From: Candidatus Amulumruptor caecigallinarius
GTDB lineage: Bacteria > Bacteroidota > Bacteroidia > Bacteroidales > Muribaculaceae
Direction: 5' to 3'
DNA length: 64,000 nt
NCBI GenBank assembly: GCA_944321825.1
Contig: CALUMU010000007.1
Coordinates: 1-64,000 of the forward strand
This document shows, in pieces, positions 17,774-26,827 of the stretch. Position 1 is the stretch's first letter; the number at the start of each line of letters is the position of its first letter. The position numbers and the translations under genes are program-made. The notes under the pieces were generated by a model. That model ran no database searches, was not told the origin of the DNA, and was given only the letters and a program-made list of their open reading frames with translations.

Positions 17774-20503
17774 TTATATATGGTGGCGGCGACCCGACAG
17801 CAGATGGACGAGTTCGCCGATCCAGAGCACAGGGGATGTGCAGACTATGATTAGCAACCAGTCGGTCACGCCGAGGGGCACGACGCTGAAAAACGCCCGT
17901 CCACACTGCACTATGGCGATCTGGCCGAAGATGATTATCAGCGCGATGAGCAGAAATCCCTGGCATCCTTTAAAATGGAAAGCCGAACGTCCGCTGGCAA
18001 ACGACCGGGCGTTGAAGAGGTTCCAGAATTGCAGGAACACGAATATGGAGAAAAACAGGCTCAGCTCGTAGGGCGACAGCTTCTCAGTCACGGTACGTCC
18101 ATACTGGCTGACAACGTCAAGACCCTCTGGAGCACTGAATATATCAAACAACGAGGTGACAACGTGTCCGTTGAAATACCACAGCAGTCCCAGCAGCACA
18201 ACGAAGAAAGCAGCCCCTGTAGAAAGGATGAAGCTCCACATCGACCGCGCTATGATAAAGTCCGAACGCTTGCGCGGGCTGGCATCCATAACCTTGCGCG
18301 ACGGAGGCAGTGATGCAAGAGCTACCGCAGCGAAAGTATCCATAATCAGATTGACCCACAGCATCTGGGTGACGGTCAGCGGAGACTGCATACCCATGAA
18401 CGCCCCCACGAGCACAATCAGGCTCGCCACGACATTGACAGTCATCTGGAACAGGATGAAACGCTGGATGTTTTGATACAGCGAACGTCCCCACATGACG
18501 GCACGTCCTATGGACGAGAACGAATTGTCGACTATCGTGATGTCGGACGCTTCCTTAGCGACAGATGTTCCATCGCCCATCGACAATCCCACCTGAGCGG
18601 TTTTGAGCGCCGGGGCATCGTTGGTGCCGTCTCCCGTGACAGCCACCACCTCGTCATTGGCCTGCAGAGCCTCCACAAGGCGCTTTTTGTCCATAGGGCG
18701 CGCACGCGCTATGATTTTGAAGTCCCCGACACGTTCTTTCAGCTCGCTGTCCGACAGCTTTTCAAACTCGGGACCCGTGATTATGTTGGCATCCGTGTCG
18801 CCGTCGTTCCACAGCCCTATCTGGCGGCCTATCTCCTTGGCCGTACCCGGAGTGTCGCCGGTCACAATCTTGACCTTTATGCCCGCATCTATGACCTCAC
18901 GCACAGCGTCAGGCACCTCCTTGCGCACGGGGTCGGCAATAGCCACGATGCCCAAGAACGAGAGATTGCCGGCCACAACCTTGCTGTCGGCGATTACATC
19001 CTCATCTCCATCCAATACCTGATATGCGAATCCGAGGGTGCGCATAGCTTGGTTTTGATAAGCGAGGAGCTGCTCGTCGACACTCTGGCGTGTAACTCCG
19101 GGAGGATAGTTGCGGCAGAGCGAGAATACTATTTCAGGTGCACCCTTGACATAGAGGATGCGGCGGCCGGCGGTATCGCCCGCCACAGTAGCCATATATT
19201 TGCGTTCGGTGGAAAACGGCAGCTCCTCTATCACCTTCACCCCTTCACGCAGGGTGCGGTAGTCAACGCCCTGTGACTGGAGCCAGAGCAGCAGCGCGCC
19301 CTCTGTCGGATTTCCGAGAGCCGCAGGCTTCGCGGGATCCGAAAGGTCGAGCTGGGCGGTGGAGTTGACTGCCATCCCCTCCTTTATAGTATGGCTGAGA
19401 GCATCGCCATCCGCCAGCTTTCCATCACGCAGTCCGTAGAAGTCGGCACTGTGCACACGCATCTGGTTCTGGGTCAGCGTGCCGGTCTTGTCGGTGCAGA
19501 TCACGGTTGTCGCGCCCATGGTCTCGCAGGCATGCATCTTGCGCACAAGGTTGTTGGTCTTGAGCATACGGCGCATCGAATAAGCCAGAGCCAGAGTGAC
19601 CGCCATAGGCAATCCTTCGGGCACCGACACCACCACGAGAGTCACCGATATCATAAGCGTCTGGAGCAAGTATGCCATGAACGGCATCCAGTCAAACTGC
19701 AATTCCGGGTCGGTAAAGTAGATAAGCACACGCCCTGCCACAATCAACGCCGCGCAGAAGTATGCGATCTTCGAGATCACCCCTCCGAGACGCTGAAGCT
19801 GCTCGTCAAGCGGAGTCTTGACACCATCGTCAATCTGCGCAGCCACGAACACCTTGCCGTTCTCGGTGCTGTCACCGACAGCGGTCACGCGCATCACACC
19901 GTGGCCGTCCATGACTTTGGTGCCGCGCATCACCTCATCGGAGGCAAAAGTGGCATCAGGGTCGAAGTCATCGGGATTGATGGTCTTATGGCACATCGGC
20001 TCGCCTGTCAGTGTAGACTCGTCGACATTGAGCGTCACTGCCTCGAGCAGCTTGCCGTCGGCAGGAATCTCTTCGCCCGTGTTGAGCAGCACGATGTCGC
20101 CTACCACTATATCTTTCTTCGGCACCTTGGTGACACTGCCGTTACGGATGACCTGATACGGCTCGTCGTCGTTGACCTGATTGAGCAACGCAAATTCACG
20201 GTCGGCTTTCATCTCAAAGACGAACGCCAGCCCCGTGGCGAGCAAAATCGCGATGAATATACCTACAGGCTCAAAAAACACCCCCGCACTTTCGCCGAGT
20301 CCGTAATACTCGTAAAGCGAGATGCCGATGGAGAGAGCTCCCGCCACAAGCAGGATGATGATAAGCGGGTCGGAAAATTTTCTGAGAAACTGCTTCCACA
20401 GCGGCTCTTTGGCCGGCGGAGTCAGGATGTTAATGCCGTGCGCCTGACGGCTTTTCAACACTTCGGTGTCTGTCAGTCCGGAGTATTGCTGATGTGTACT
20501 CAT
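17774..20503 (-). CDS. PMCA-type calcium-translocating P-type ATPase
   Basis: A 909-aa P2-type ATPase that should export Ca2+ across the inner membrane. In order: a cation-ATPase N-domain (YSGLTDTEVLKSRQAHG), the actuator motif LTGEP, the PEGLP membrane motif (VVVSVPEGLPMAV), the phosphorylation motif CTDKTGTLTQ, the nucleotide-binding region (KGAPE) and the hinge VTGDGTNDAPAL. About ten membrane segments are visible, including the C-terminal group. Length and motifs are complete. It is monocistronic, with palindromic repeat DNA downstream. Confidence 0.94.
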   Translation of the reverse strand: MSTHQQYSGLTDTEVLKSRQAHGINILTPPAKEPLWKQFLRKFSDPLIIILLVAGALSIGISLYEYYGLGESAGVFFEPVGIFIAILLATGLAFVFEMKADREFALLNQVNDDEPYQVIRNGSVTKVPKKDIVVGDIVLLNTGEEIPADGKLLEAVTLNVDESTLTGEPMCHKTINPDDFDPDATFASDEVMRGTKVMDGHGVMRVTAVGDSTENGKVFVAAQIDDGVKTPLDEQLQRLGGVISKIAYFCAALIVAGRVLIYFTDPELQFDWMPFMAYLLQTLMISVTLVVVSVPEGLPMAVTLALAYSMRRMLKTNNLVRKMHACETMGATTVICTDKTGTLTQNQMRVHSADFYGLRDGKLADGDALSHTIKEGMAVNSTAQLDLSDPAKPAALGNPTEGALLLWLQSQGVDYRTLREGVKVIEELPFSTERKYMATVAGDTAGRRILYVKGAPEIVFSLCRNYPPGVTRQSVDEQLLAYQNQAMRTLGFAYQVLDGDEDVIADSKVVAGNLSFLGIVAIADPVRKEVPDAVREVIDAGIKVKIVTGDTPGTAKEIGRQIGLWNDGDTDANIITGPEFEKLSDSELKERVGDFKIIARARPMDKKRLVEALQANDEVVAVTGDGTNDAPALKTAQVGLSMGDGTSVAKEASDITIVDNSFSSIGRAVMWGRSLYQNIQRFILFQMTVNVVASLIVLVGAFMGMQSPLTVTQMLWVNLIMDTFAAVALASLPPSRKVMDASPRKRSDFIIARSMWSFILSTGAAFFVVLLGLLWYFNGHVVTSLFDIFSAPEGLDVVSQYGRTVTEKLSPYELSLFFSIFVFLQFWNLFNARSFASGRSAFHFKGCQGFLLIALIIIFGQIAIVQCGRAFFSVVPLGVTDWLLIIVCTSPVLWIGELVHLLSGRRHHI

Positions 20504-20824
20504 TTGCTTTTACGTATAAATTATACTGAATTATTTGAGTTATGGTTTTAAACCATGCTTTTTTGACACGAAAACGGGTCAGCAAAATTAACTCATATAC
20601 ACCCAATATCCAAATCATGCGGCTCCGCCACAACTCTCCAAATTATAAATAATGCAAAAACCATCCGTACCGGCAAATATCCAAACGCCCATGACACTGC
20701 TATTATGCATTCTTTGGCAAACTCGTATAACTTTGCATTTGCTGTTGGACTCTGCCCAACGTTATCAGTGCATAAATTCAACACTTCAATATAGATTTTG
20801 CTTGCACGGCAAAAAAGTAATGAC

Positions 20825-20832
20825 TATCTTTG
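20825..20832 (+). promoter_or_regulatory. Probable -7 element of tRNA-Ser
   Basis: TATCTTTG fits TAnnTTTG and ends 23 bp before the tRNA. A weak -33 match (TTGC) lies 19 nt upstream. Confidence 0.55.
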
Positions 20833-20855
20833 CATCGTCCAAATCCCACGGATAT

Positions 20856-20942
20856 GGAAAGATGCCGGAGTGGTCGATCGGGGCGGTCTCGAAAACCGTT
20901 GTGCCCTTACGGGTACCCAGGGTTCGAATCCCTGTCTTTCCG
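20856..20942 (+). tRNA. tRNA-Ser (anticodon CGA)
   Basis: Class II tRNA of 87 nt. Acceptor strands GGAAAGA / TCTTTCC pair perfectly. The anticodon loop CTCGAAA gives CGA (reads UCG). A long variable arm (GTGCCCTTACGGGTAC) and T-loop GGTTCGAATCC are present. The CCA end is not encoded. Confidence 0.95.
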
Positions 20943-20950
20943 CTAAGAAA

Positions 20951-20979
20951 GCTGCAAGTCAACGACTTGTGGCTTTTTT
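20951..20979 (+). terminator. Terminator of tRNA-Ser
   Basis: A 10-bp stem with two G-U pairs (GCTGCAAGTC / GACTTGTGGC), loop AAC, followed directly by TTTTTT. Confidence 0.9.
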
Positions 20980-21107
20980 GATAGCCACAGGTGATAACCC
21001 AAGGGTTCGATAAGTTCCTCTACCCCTCACCTCTATTTCATATTTTTTTGTTAACTTGCACGCTAAACCCGCGCAATGCCGGTAGAACCAAGATGAACTG
21101 ATTTGAA

Positions 21108-22466
21108 ATGGCTAATCCATATAAAATCCTTAAACTCACTATTGCGGTGTCGACAATCCTGTTGGGAACGACCAGTGCCAGAGCGATAAACGGCAGTTGG
21201 AGAGGCGACCTCGATATGGGATTTTCCTCGCTGCCGTTGGTGTTTAATTTCTCGGACAAAGGAGATTCCACTACATGCACTCTGGATTCTCCCAACCAGA
21301 ATGTCTACGGACTTCCTTTGACGGTAGATTATGTTTCTACCGATAGTGTGGCTGTCACCGCCGGAAGCATCGGGGCGACATTCACAGGCAAAGTGACAAC
21401 CAATGAGATAATAGGGACTTTTTCTCAAAGAGGTTATAAATTCCCCCTCATACTGAAACCCGAAATCCCTCTTTCGGAGCGACGACCTCAGACACCTCAG
21501 CCACCGTTCCCGTATCAAGCTGTCGACACTACGTTTTATTCAGCCGACGGCACCGCTCTGTGCGGCACGTTAACGTTTCCATCAGATTTTGACAAGGGCA
21601 AGACTCCGATTTGCGTTTTTGTCACCGGGAGCGGTCCGCAAAATCGCGATGAAGAACTATTCGAGCATAAGCCATTTGCCGTCATATCCGACTTTCTCGC
21701 TCGAAACGGGGTCGCTACATTCCGATTTGACGACCGTGGCACAGGTGAATCAAAAGGGGATTTTGCAGCCGCGACAATAGGCACTTTCAGAGATGATGCC
21801 AAAGCCGCATTATCATTTGCCCGCACTTTTACTAACGGATCGTGTGGCATTATCGGACACTCCGAAGGCGGTACACTCGCTTTAATGCTGGCACAGGAAG
21901 GGCTTCCCGATTTTGTGGTATCACTCGCAGGAATGGCTATATCAGGCAAAGAAACAATATTGGCACAAAACAAGCGGCTTATGGATCGTATGGGTTTTGA
22001 CAAGACCTCTATTGACAATTCCATGACCCTTATCAATGCCGTTTTCGATGAAATAATCCGTCAAAATAAAGATAGAGGCTCAGCTCCAATCGACATAGAT
22101 GTTATTGCATCAAGCCTCGGCGTGTCAGCGCCTCCTGCCATAATGCAGAATATCAAACGCAACGTCACCAACGCTACGCCATATTTTGCGTCGATGTTAA
22201 CGACCGACGTGCGCAAGGGAATGTCTAAAATTTCATGCCCGGTGCTTGCTCTAAACGGCAGTCTTGACACACAAGTTTCTGCCAATGACAACCTTGATGC
22301 TATCAGCAATGGAATCGTGACGGCTACTGTCGTCATGTTACCCGGATTGAATCATCTTTTCCAACACGCCACCACTGGCGAAATGGAGGAATATGCCCAG
22401 ATCAAAGAAACGATTTCACCCGAAGTGCTTTCTGCCATACTTTCGTATATCCGCAATTTGAAATAA
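21108..22466 (+). CDS. Secreted alpha/beta hydrolase with N-terminal accessory domain
   Basis: Exported serine hydrolase of 452 aa. A signal peptide (about 1-27) is followed by a beta-rich domain (about 28-135) and an alpha/beta-hydrolase domain (about 140-452). The nucleophile elbow is GHSEGG (about 247-252); the oxyanion-region motif TGSGPQNRDEE and the block FRFDDRGTGES are typical of this group, and the late LPGLNHLF supplies the catalytic His. This domain pairing is frequent in Bacteroidota; the substrate is unknown. It stands alone between tRNA-Ser and the T9SS array, 86 bp before porT. Confidence 0.85.
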   Translation: MANPYKILKLTIAVSTILLGTTSARAINGSWRGDLDMGFSSLPLVFNFSDKGDSTTCTLDSPNQNVYGLPLTVDYVSTDSVAVTAGSIGATFTGKVTTNEIIGTFSQRGYKFPLILKPEIPLSERRPQTPQPPFPYQAVDTTFYSADGTALCGTLTFPSDFDKGKTPICVFVTGSGPQNRDEELFEHKPFAVISDFLARNGVATFRFDDRGTGESKGDFAAATIGTFRDDAKAALSFARTFTNGSCGIIGHSEGGTLALMLAQEGLPDFVVSLAGMAISGKETILAQNKRLMDRMGFDKTSIDNSMTLINAVFDEIIRQNKDRGSAPIDIDVIASSLGVSAPPAIMQNIKRNVTNATPYFASMLTTDVRKGMSKISCPVLALNGSLDTQVSANDNLDAISNGIVTATVVMLPGLNHLFQHATTGEMEEYAQIKETISPEVLSAILSYIRNLK

Positions 22467-22552
22467 CCCGGCATCAACGCAATCTCTACGCGCCTGTGTG
22501 TATTTATAAGCCGTCACCGCAATAAACTGAGTGTTTGCACGTTTCATAAGAG

Positions 22553-23320
22553 ATGAATAAGGTTATCTCTAAGCTGACCCGGTCTGCGGCAGGGTCAGCC
22601 ATAATAATATCCCTGCTATCGGCTTTTGCAGCTGTAGATGCCTCGGCACAGTACCGGGACGACAAGCTGCTTAACCGTCCCCATGCCGACAACCGAGCCT
22701 GGCATCTGGGATTTTCTGTGGGCATGCACACCGAAGGTCTCAACCTGACCAACAACGGCATACTGACCGACGGCGACAACCGCCAGTGGTACGCCGAGCA
22801 GCCGAGCTACGCCCCGGGGTTCTGCATCAACGGCCTGATAGACTTCCGCCTCAACGACTTTTTCAGCGTAAGGCTCTCACCCGGCCTGTGGTTCGGCAGC
22901 CGTACGGTCACATTCTACAATGCTCTCCCCGGCCCCCACGAAGGTGTCACCGAAAGCGTAGACATCAAAAGCACTTACATAGTGGTCCCCGTAGACCTCA
23001 AGTATGCAGCACGCCGCTGGCGCAACCTCCGCCCTTACATCGTGGGGGGTATCATGCCGGCATTTGACGTGGGCAAAAAGCCCGACATGGACATACTGAC
23101 GCTCAAGAGCACAGACTGCTACCTGACCGTAGGATTCGGATGCGACTTCTATCTGCCGTTTTTCAAACTTATCCCGGAGGTAAAATTCTGCTTCGGACTG
23201 TCGAACATCCTGCAGACCGACCGCCCCACGCTGGCCGACCAGCCTTCGCTCATCGCATTTACCAACAGCCTCAAGAAAGTCACGTCCAACATGGTCGTGG
23301 TCTCATTTTATTTCGAATAA
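22553..23320 (+). CDS. porT: PorT-family outer-membrane protein of the type IX secretion system
   Basis: Beta-barrel outer-membrane protein (255 aa) of the PorT family, required for T9SS export of CTD proteins in Porphyromonas gingivalis. A signal peptide (about 1-32, ending DASAQ) precedes the PorT start, YRDDKLLNRPHADNRAW. Strands such as HLGFSVGMHTEGLN, LSPGLWFG and YIVVPVDLKYA follow, ending with a terminal aromatic strand MVVVSFYFE. It is the first gene of a six-gene T9SS run; porP begins 3 bp after its stop codon. Confidence 0.88.
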   Translation: MNKVISKLTRSAAGSAIIISLLSAFAAVDASAQYRDDKLLNRPHADNRAWHLGFSVGMHTEGLNLTNNGILTDGDNRQWYAEQPSYAPGFCINGLIDFRLNDFFSVRLSPGLWFGSRTVTFYNALPGPHEGVTESVDIKSTYIVVPVDLKYAARRWRNLRPYIVGGIMPAFDVGKKPDMDILTLKSTDCYLTVGFGCDFYLPFFKLIPEVKFCFGLSNILQTDRPTLADQPSLIAFTNSLKKVTSNMVVVSFYFE

Positions 23321-23323
23321 GAG

Positions 23324-24343
23324 ATGATGCTACGCAGATTATACCTCAGAATTGCAATGCTCGTAGCGGTCATCGCGTCGGTCCATACACCCTCGGCAGC
23401 GCAGACCGACCCGCTTTTCACCCAGTATTTCGAGGTCCCGTCATACTACAACCCCGCCTCTATCGGCCTGACGGACTTCGTCAGATTCCGCGCCGTATCG
23501 CGCCTGCAATGGGTGGGCGTTTCCAATTCCCCTACCACCTTCGCCCTCGCAGCCGACATGCCGCTGAAGCTCTTTGACCGCCGCTGGGGCGTGGGTCTCG
23601 TGCTCAATCAAGACTCCTACGGCCTGTTCAGCAACCTCGGCGGCAACGTGCAACTGGCATTCAAGCAGAAGATGTTCAAGGGAGAACTGACAGCCGCAGT
23701 GCAGGTAGGGATTTCGAGCATGACCTTCAAGGGGTCGGAAGTGGAGATAGAGTTTGACGACGACTACCATATAGGCCAGGACGAAGCCATCCCGACCACC
23801 GATATCTCCGGCACGGCATTCGACATCGGCCTGGGCGTACATTACACCCACCGGCTGTTCTGGGCAGGAGTGAGTATGCTCCACCTCAACTCGCCGTCCA
23901 TCTCTTTGGGTGACGCGGTGGCATCGTCAGGCTCGTCGGACTCAGATCTCGGCGATGACGCTAAAAATTACAAAATAGACTTAAAGCCTACACTTTATTT
24001 CATGGGTGGCAGCAATATTCCGCTCAGAAACACGTTATTTGAAGTGATGCCGTCTGTAATGGTGGCCAGCGATCTGGGGAACAACACCACATTCGAGTTG
24101 ACAGCCCGTGCGCGATGGAAAAAGTTCCTCACATTCGGAGTGGGTTACCGTTACAATGATGCCGTGTCGGTCATGGCTTCGGGCGAATACAAGGGTTTCT
24201 TCATCGCGTATTCCTACGATTATCCCCTCTCCGACATAGCCAAACTTTCATCCGGAAGCCATGAAATCCTCGCCGGCTACAGCCTCAAGCTCGACCTCGG
24301 CGACCATAACAAATACAAGCACAAGAGCATACGCATACTCTGA
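23324..24343 (+). CDS. porP: PorP/SprF-family T9SS outer-membrane protein
   Basis: A 339-aa member of the PorP/SprF family. The signal peptide is about 1-27 (ending SAAQ), followed by the hallmark TDPLFTQYFEVPSYYNPASIGL; later LNQDSYGLFSNLGGNVQLAF and a C-terminal strand LDLGDHNKY. In characterised T9SS, PorP/SprF acts at the outer membrane and helps connect periplasmic rings or deliver specific cargo. Its place directly before gldK matches the conserved porP-K-L-M-N order. Confidence 0.92.
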   Translation: MMLRRLYLRIAMLVAVIASVHTPSAAQTDPLFTQYFEVPSYYNPASIGLTDFVRFRAVSRLQWVGVSNSPTTFALAADMPLKLFDRRWGVGLVLNQDSYGLFSNLGGNVQLAFKQKMFKGELTAAVQVGISSMTFKGSEVEIEFDDDYHIGQDEAIPTTDISGTAFDIGLGVHYTHRLFWAGVSMLHLNSPSISLGDAVASSGSSDSDLGDDAKNYKIDLKPTLYFMGGSNIPLRNTLFEVMPSVMVASDLGNNTTFELTARARWKKFLTFGVGYRYNDAVSVMASGEYKGFFIAYSYDYPLSDIAKLSSGSHEILAGYSLKLDLGDHNKYKHKSIRIL

Positions 24344-24354
24344 AATTATCACAA

Positions 24355-25797
24355 ATGAAAAAAATCACCATCTATATCTCAGCACTCATCACCGCATCGG
24401 GCATAGCGTCATGTGGCTCATTGGGACGTTCGTCGGGTTCAGGCGGAGAAGTCACAGGCGTATCGGGTACCGCATGGACCGAACCAACGCCCTACGGCAT
24501 GGTGCTCGTTGACCGCGGCTCCATCATACTCGGCCCCCAGGAAGCCGACTCCGCATGGAATCTTGCCGCCGATGCCCGTGGAGCATCAGTGGATGCTTTC
24601 TGGATGGACGAGACCGAGGTGACCAACGGCAAGTACAAGCAGTTTGTCTTCTGGGTGCGTGACAGCATCATCCGCGAGCGCCTCGCCGACCCCTCATACG
24701 GAGGAAATGAAGAGTTCAAAATCGAGGAAGACAAAGAGGGCAACCCCATCACTCCGCACCTCAACTGGAACAAACCGATACCCTGGCGCAACGCCAACGA
24801 GGACGAGCTTCGGGCCATCGAAAGCCTCTACCGCACAAACCCGATTACCGGGAAACGCGAACTCGACCCCACCCAGCTCAACTACCGTTACGAAATCTTC
24901 AACACCACCGAAGCTGTCAAGCGCAAAAACCGTCTTGACCCGACACGCCGTATCTATGACACAGACCAGCCTGTCCCGACCGATAACCCTATCATATCCA
25001 AGGACACCGCTTATATCAATGATGCCGGAGAAATAGTACGCGAGACGGTCACACGCGCACTCACAGGCGACTACGATTTCCTCAACACTTACATAGTCAA
25101 TGTCTACCCCGACACCACCTGCTGGGTCAACGACTTCGAAAACGCATATAACGAACCCTACGTGCGCCTGTATTTCTCCCATCCAGGCTACAACGAATAC
25201 CCCGTGGTAGGTGTCAGCTGGGAACAGGCAAACGCCTTCGCCAACTGGCGAACGGACTACCTGCGCCGTTCGCTCGGCCGCAACATCATCATAGAGCCTT
25301 ACCGCCTGCCCACAGAGGCCGAATGGGAGTACGCCGCCCGAGCCGGCATGTCCGAAAACAAATACCCTTGGGAGGGCGACCTGCCCCTGACCGACGATGA
25401 AAAGGGATGTTTCTACGCCAATTTCAAGCCGCAGGACGGCAACTATACGCTCGACGGCCAACTGATAACGTCACGCGTGGGCACATACCAGCCCAACGAT
25501 TTCGGCCTCTATGACATGGCCGGCAACGTCAGCGAGTGGACATCGACAGCTTACACTCCGTCGGTCAGCCAGATCACGAGCGACCTCAACCCGGAATACC
25601 GCTACAATGCCGCCAAAGAAGACCCATACCGCCTCAAGCGCAAGATTATCCGTGGAGGCTCATGGAAGGATGTGGCCCACAACGTCCGCTCCGACCTGCG
25701 CCAGTGGGAGTATTCCAATGAGCAACGCTCATATATCGGTTTCCGCTGTGTGCGCTCACAGATAGGTTTCGCCAAGGGCAACAAGTCGCGACATTAA
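24355..25797 (+). CDS. gldK: T9SS lipoprotein GldK/PorK
   Basis: Outer-membrane-anchored lipoprotein of 480 aa that forms the periplasmic T9SS ring with GldN/PorN. The lipobox IASC places the lipidated Cys at residue 20. The remainder is a formylglycine-generating-enzyme-like (SUMF1) fold: FWMDETEVTNGKYKQFV (about 82-98), PVVGVSWEQANAFANWR, LPTEAEWEYAARAG, MAGNVSEW and IRGGSWKD. Catalytic cysteines of true FGEs are not evident, as expected. It is 11 bp after porP and about 75 bp before gldL. Confidence 0.95.
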   Translation: MKKITIYISALITASGIASCGSLGRSSGSGGEVTGVSGTAWTEPTPYGMVLVDRGSIILGPQEADSAWNLAADARGASVDAFWMDETEVTNGKYKQFVFWVRDSIIRERLADPSYGGNEEFKIEEDKEGNPITPHLNWNKPIPWRNANEDELRAIESLYRTNPITGKRELDPTQLNYRYEIFNTTEAVKRKNRLDPTRRIYDTDQPVPTDNPIISKDTAYINDAGEIVRETVTRALTGDYDFLNTYIVNVYPDTTCWVNDFENAYNEPYVRLYFSHPGYNEYPVVGVSWEQANAFANWRTDYLRRSLGRNIIIEPYRLPTEAEWEYAARAGMSENKYPWEGDLPLTDDEKGCFYANFKPQDGNYTLDGQLITSRVGTYQPNDFGLYDMAGNVSEWTSTAYTPSVSQITSDLNPEYRYNAAKEDPYRLKRKIIRGGSWKDVAHNVRSDLRQWEYSNEQRSYIGFRCVRSQIGFAKGNKSRH

Positions 25798-25873
25798 ATT
25801 ATATCGAGGTAGCAATACCGCATAACAGCCCACTACTTACCAACACACATATCCGACCTTACACACCACATCA

Positions 25874-26827
25874 ATGGGAAAAATAAAAAGATATAAAAAC
25901 AGCGTGGAACGCTTTCTCTCAGGCGAAAGCGGCCAGCGGTTCTTTAATTTCGCCTACTCCATAGGTGCCGCCGTGGTCATCTGGGGTGCACTCTTCAAGA
26001 TACTCCACCTCCCCGGGGGCAACCTGCTGCTCTGCATAGGTATGGGCACCGAGGTGTTGATGTTTATCCTCACAGCTTTTGACCGCCCGCCCCGCGAATA
26101 CCGCTGGGAGGATGTCTTCCCGGTGTTGCAGTCACGCGACCCCGAAGACCGTCCGGACTTCGGAGGCTCAGGAGGAGGAGGCGTGATTATCAACGGTTCT
26201 ATCAACACGTCGGATGCCGAAGCATCGCAAGGCGCATCCCCCACCCACGTCACAGTCTCTGCCACCTCGACGCAGACGGCAGCATCCACAGCTCCGTCCG
26301 TAGCCTCGCAGCCTGAGATAACCGACCTCGCGTCGGCCACACAGGACTATATGGCCAAGATGACCGAAATATCCTCGGCCATGGAACAGCTGCGCGATAC
26401 CACCGCCGCCCTCAACGAGGTAAGCAAAGTGCTGCTTGAAAGCTACCGCGCCATCACCGAAAATTCCGAAGGAATCTCAACATGCTCCACAGGCTACGTC
26501 GCCCAGATGGAGGACCTCAACCGCAATATCGGCGGACTCAACACCATCTACGAGATACAGCTCAAGAGCGTATCGAGCCAGCTCGACTCCATCGACCGCG
26601 TCAACCGTGGCATCAAGGATATCCGCGACATGTATGAAAGGAGCTCGCAGCAGAGCGCGCGCTACTACGAAGAGACAGAGAAGATGGCCCGCTACATGCA
26701 GCAGCTCAACCAGGTGTACGAAAAGATGATACACGCCATGACCGTCAACATGTATCGCGCACCCATGCCCGGCGCGCCTGCCGACACCGTACCTTCAGCC
26801 GACTCCAACCCATTCCCCCATAACTGA
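25874..26827 (+). CDS. gldL: T9SS inner-membrane motor protein GldL/PorL
   Basis: Inner-membrane half of the proton-driven T9SS motor, 317 aa. Two transmembrane helices occupy about 23-42 and 47-68. The second carries the conserved glutamate (GMGTEVLMF, E60) implicated in proton flow. A disordered Ser/Thr/Ala-rich linker (about 100-160) leads to a long coiled-coil-rich cytoplasmic domain. The stop codon overlaps the gldM ATG, so stoichiometric co-translation is likely. Confidence 0.95.
   Translation: MGKIKRYKNSVERFLSGESGQRFFNFAYSIGAAVVIWGALFKILHLPGGNLLLCIGMGTEVLMFILTAFDRPPREYRWEDVFPVLQSRDPEDRPDFGGSGGGGVIINGSINTSDAEASQGASPTHVTVSATSTQTAASTAPSVASQPEITDLASATQDYMAKMTEISSAMEQLRDTTAALNEVSKVLLESYRAITENSEGISTCSTGYVAQMEDLNRNIGGLNTIYEIQLKSVSSQLDSIDRVNRGIKDIRDMYERSSQQSARYYEETEKMARYMQQLNQVYEKMIHAMTVNMYRAPMPGAPADTVPSADSNPFPHN

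Noticed and set aside
19391-20551. 386-codon open frame antisense to the Ca2+ ATPase
   Set aside because: It is His/Arg-rich shadow sequence; the ATPase reading has all P-type motifs.
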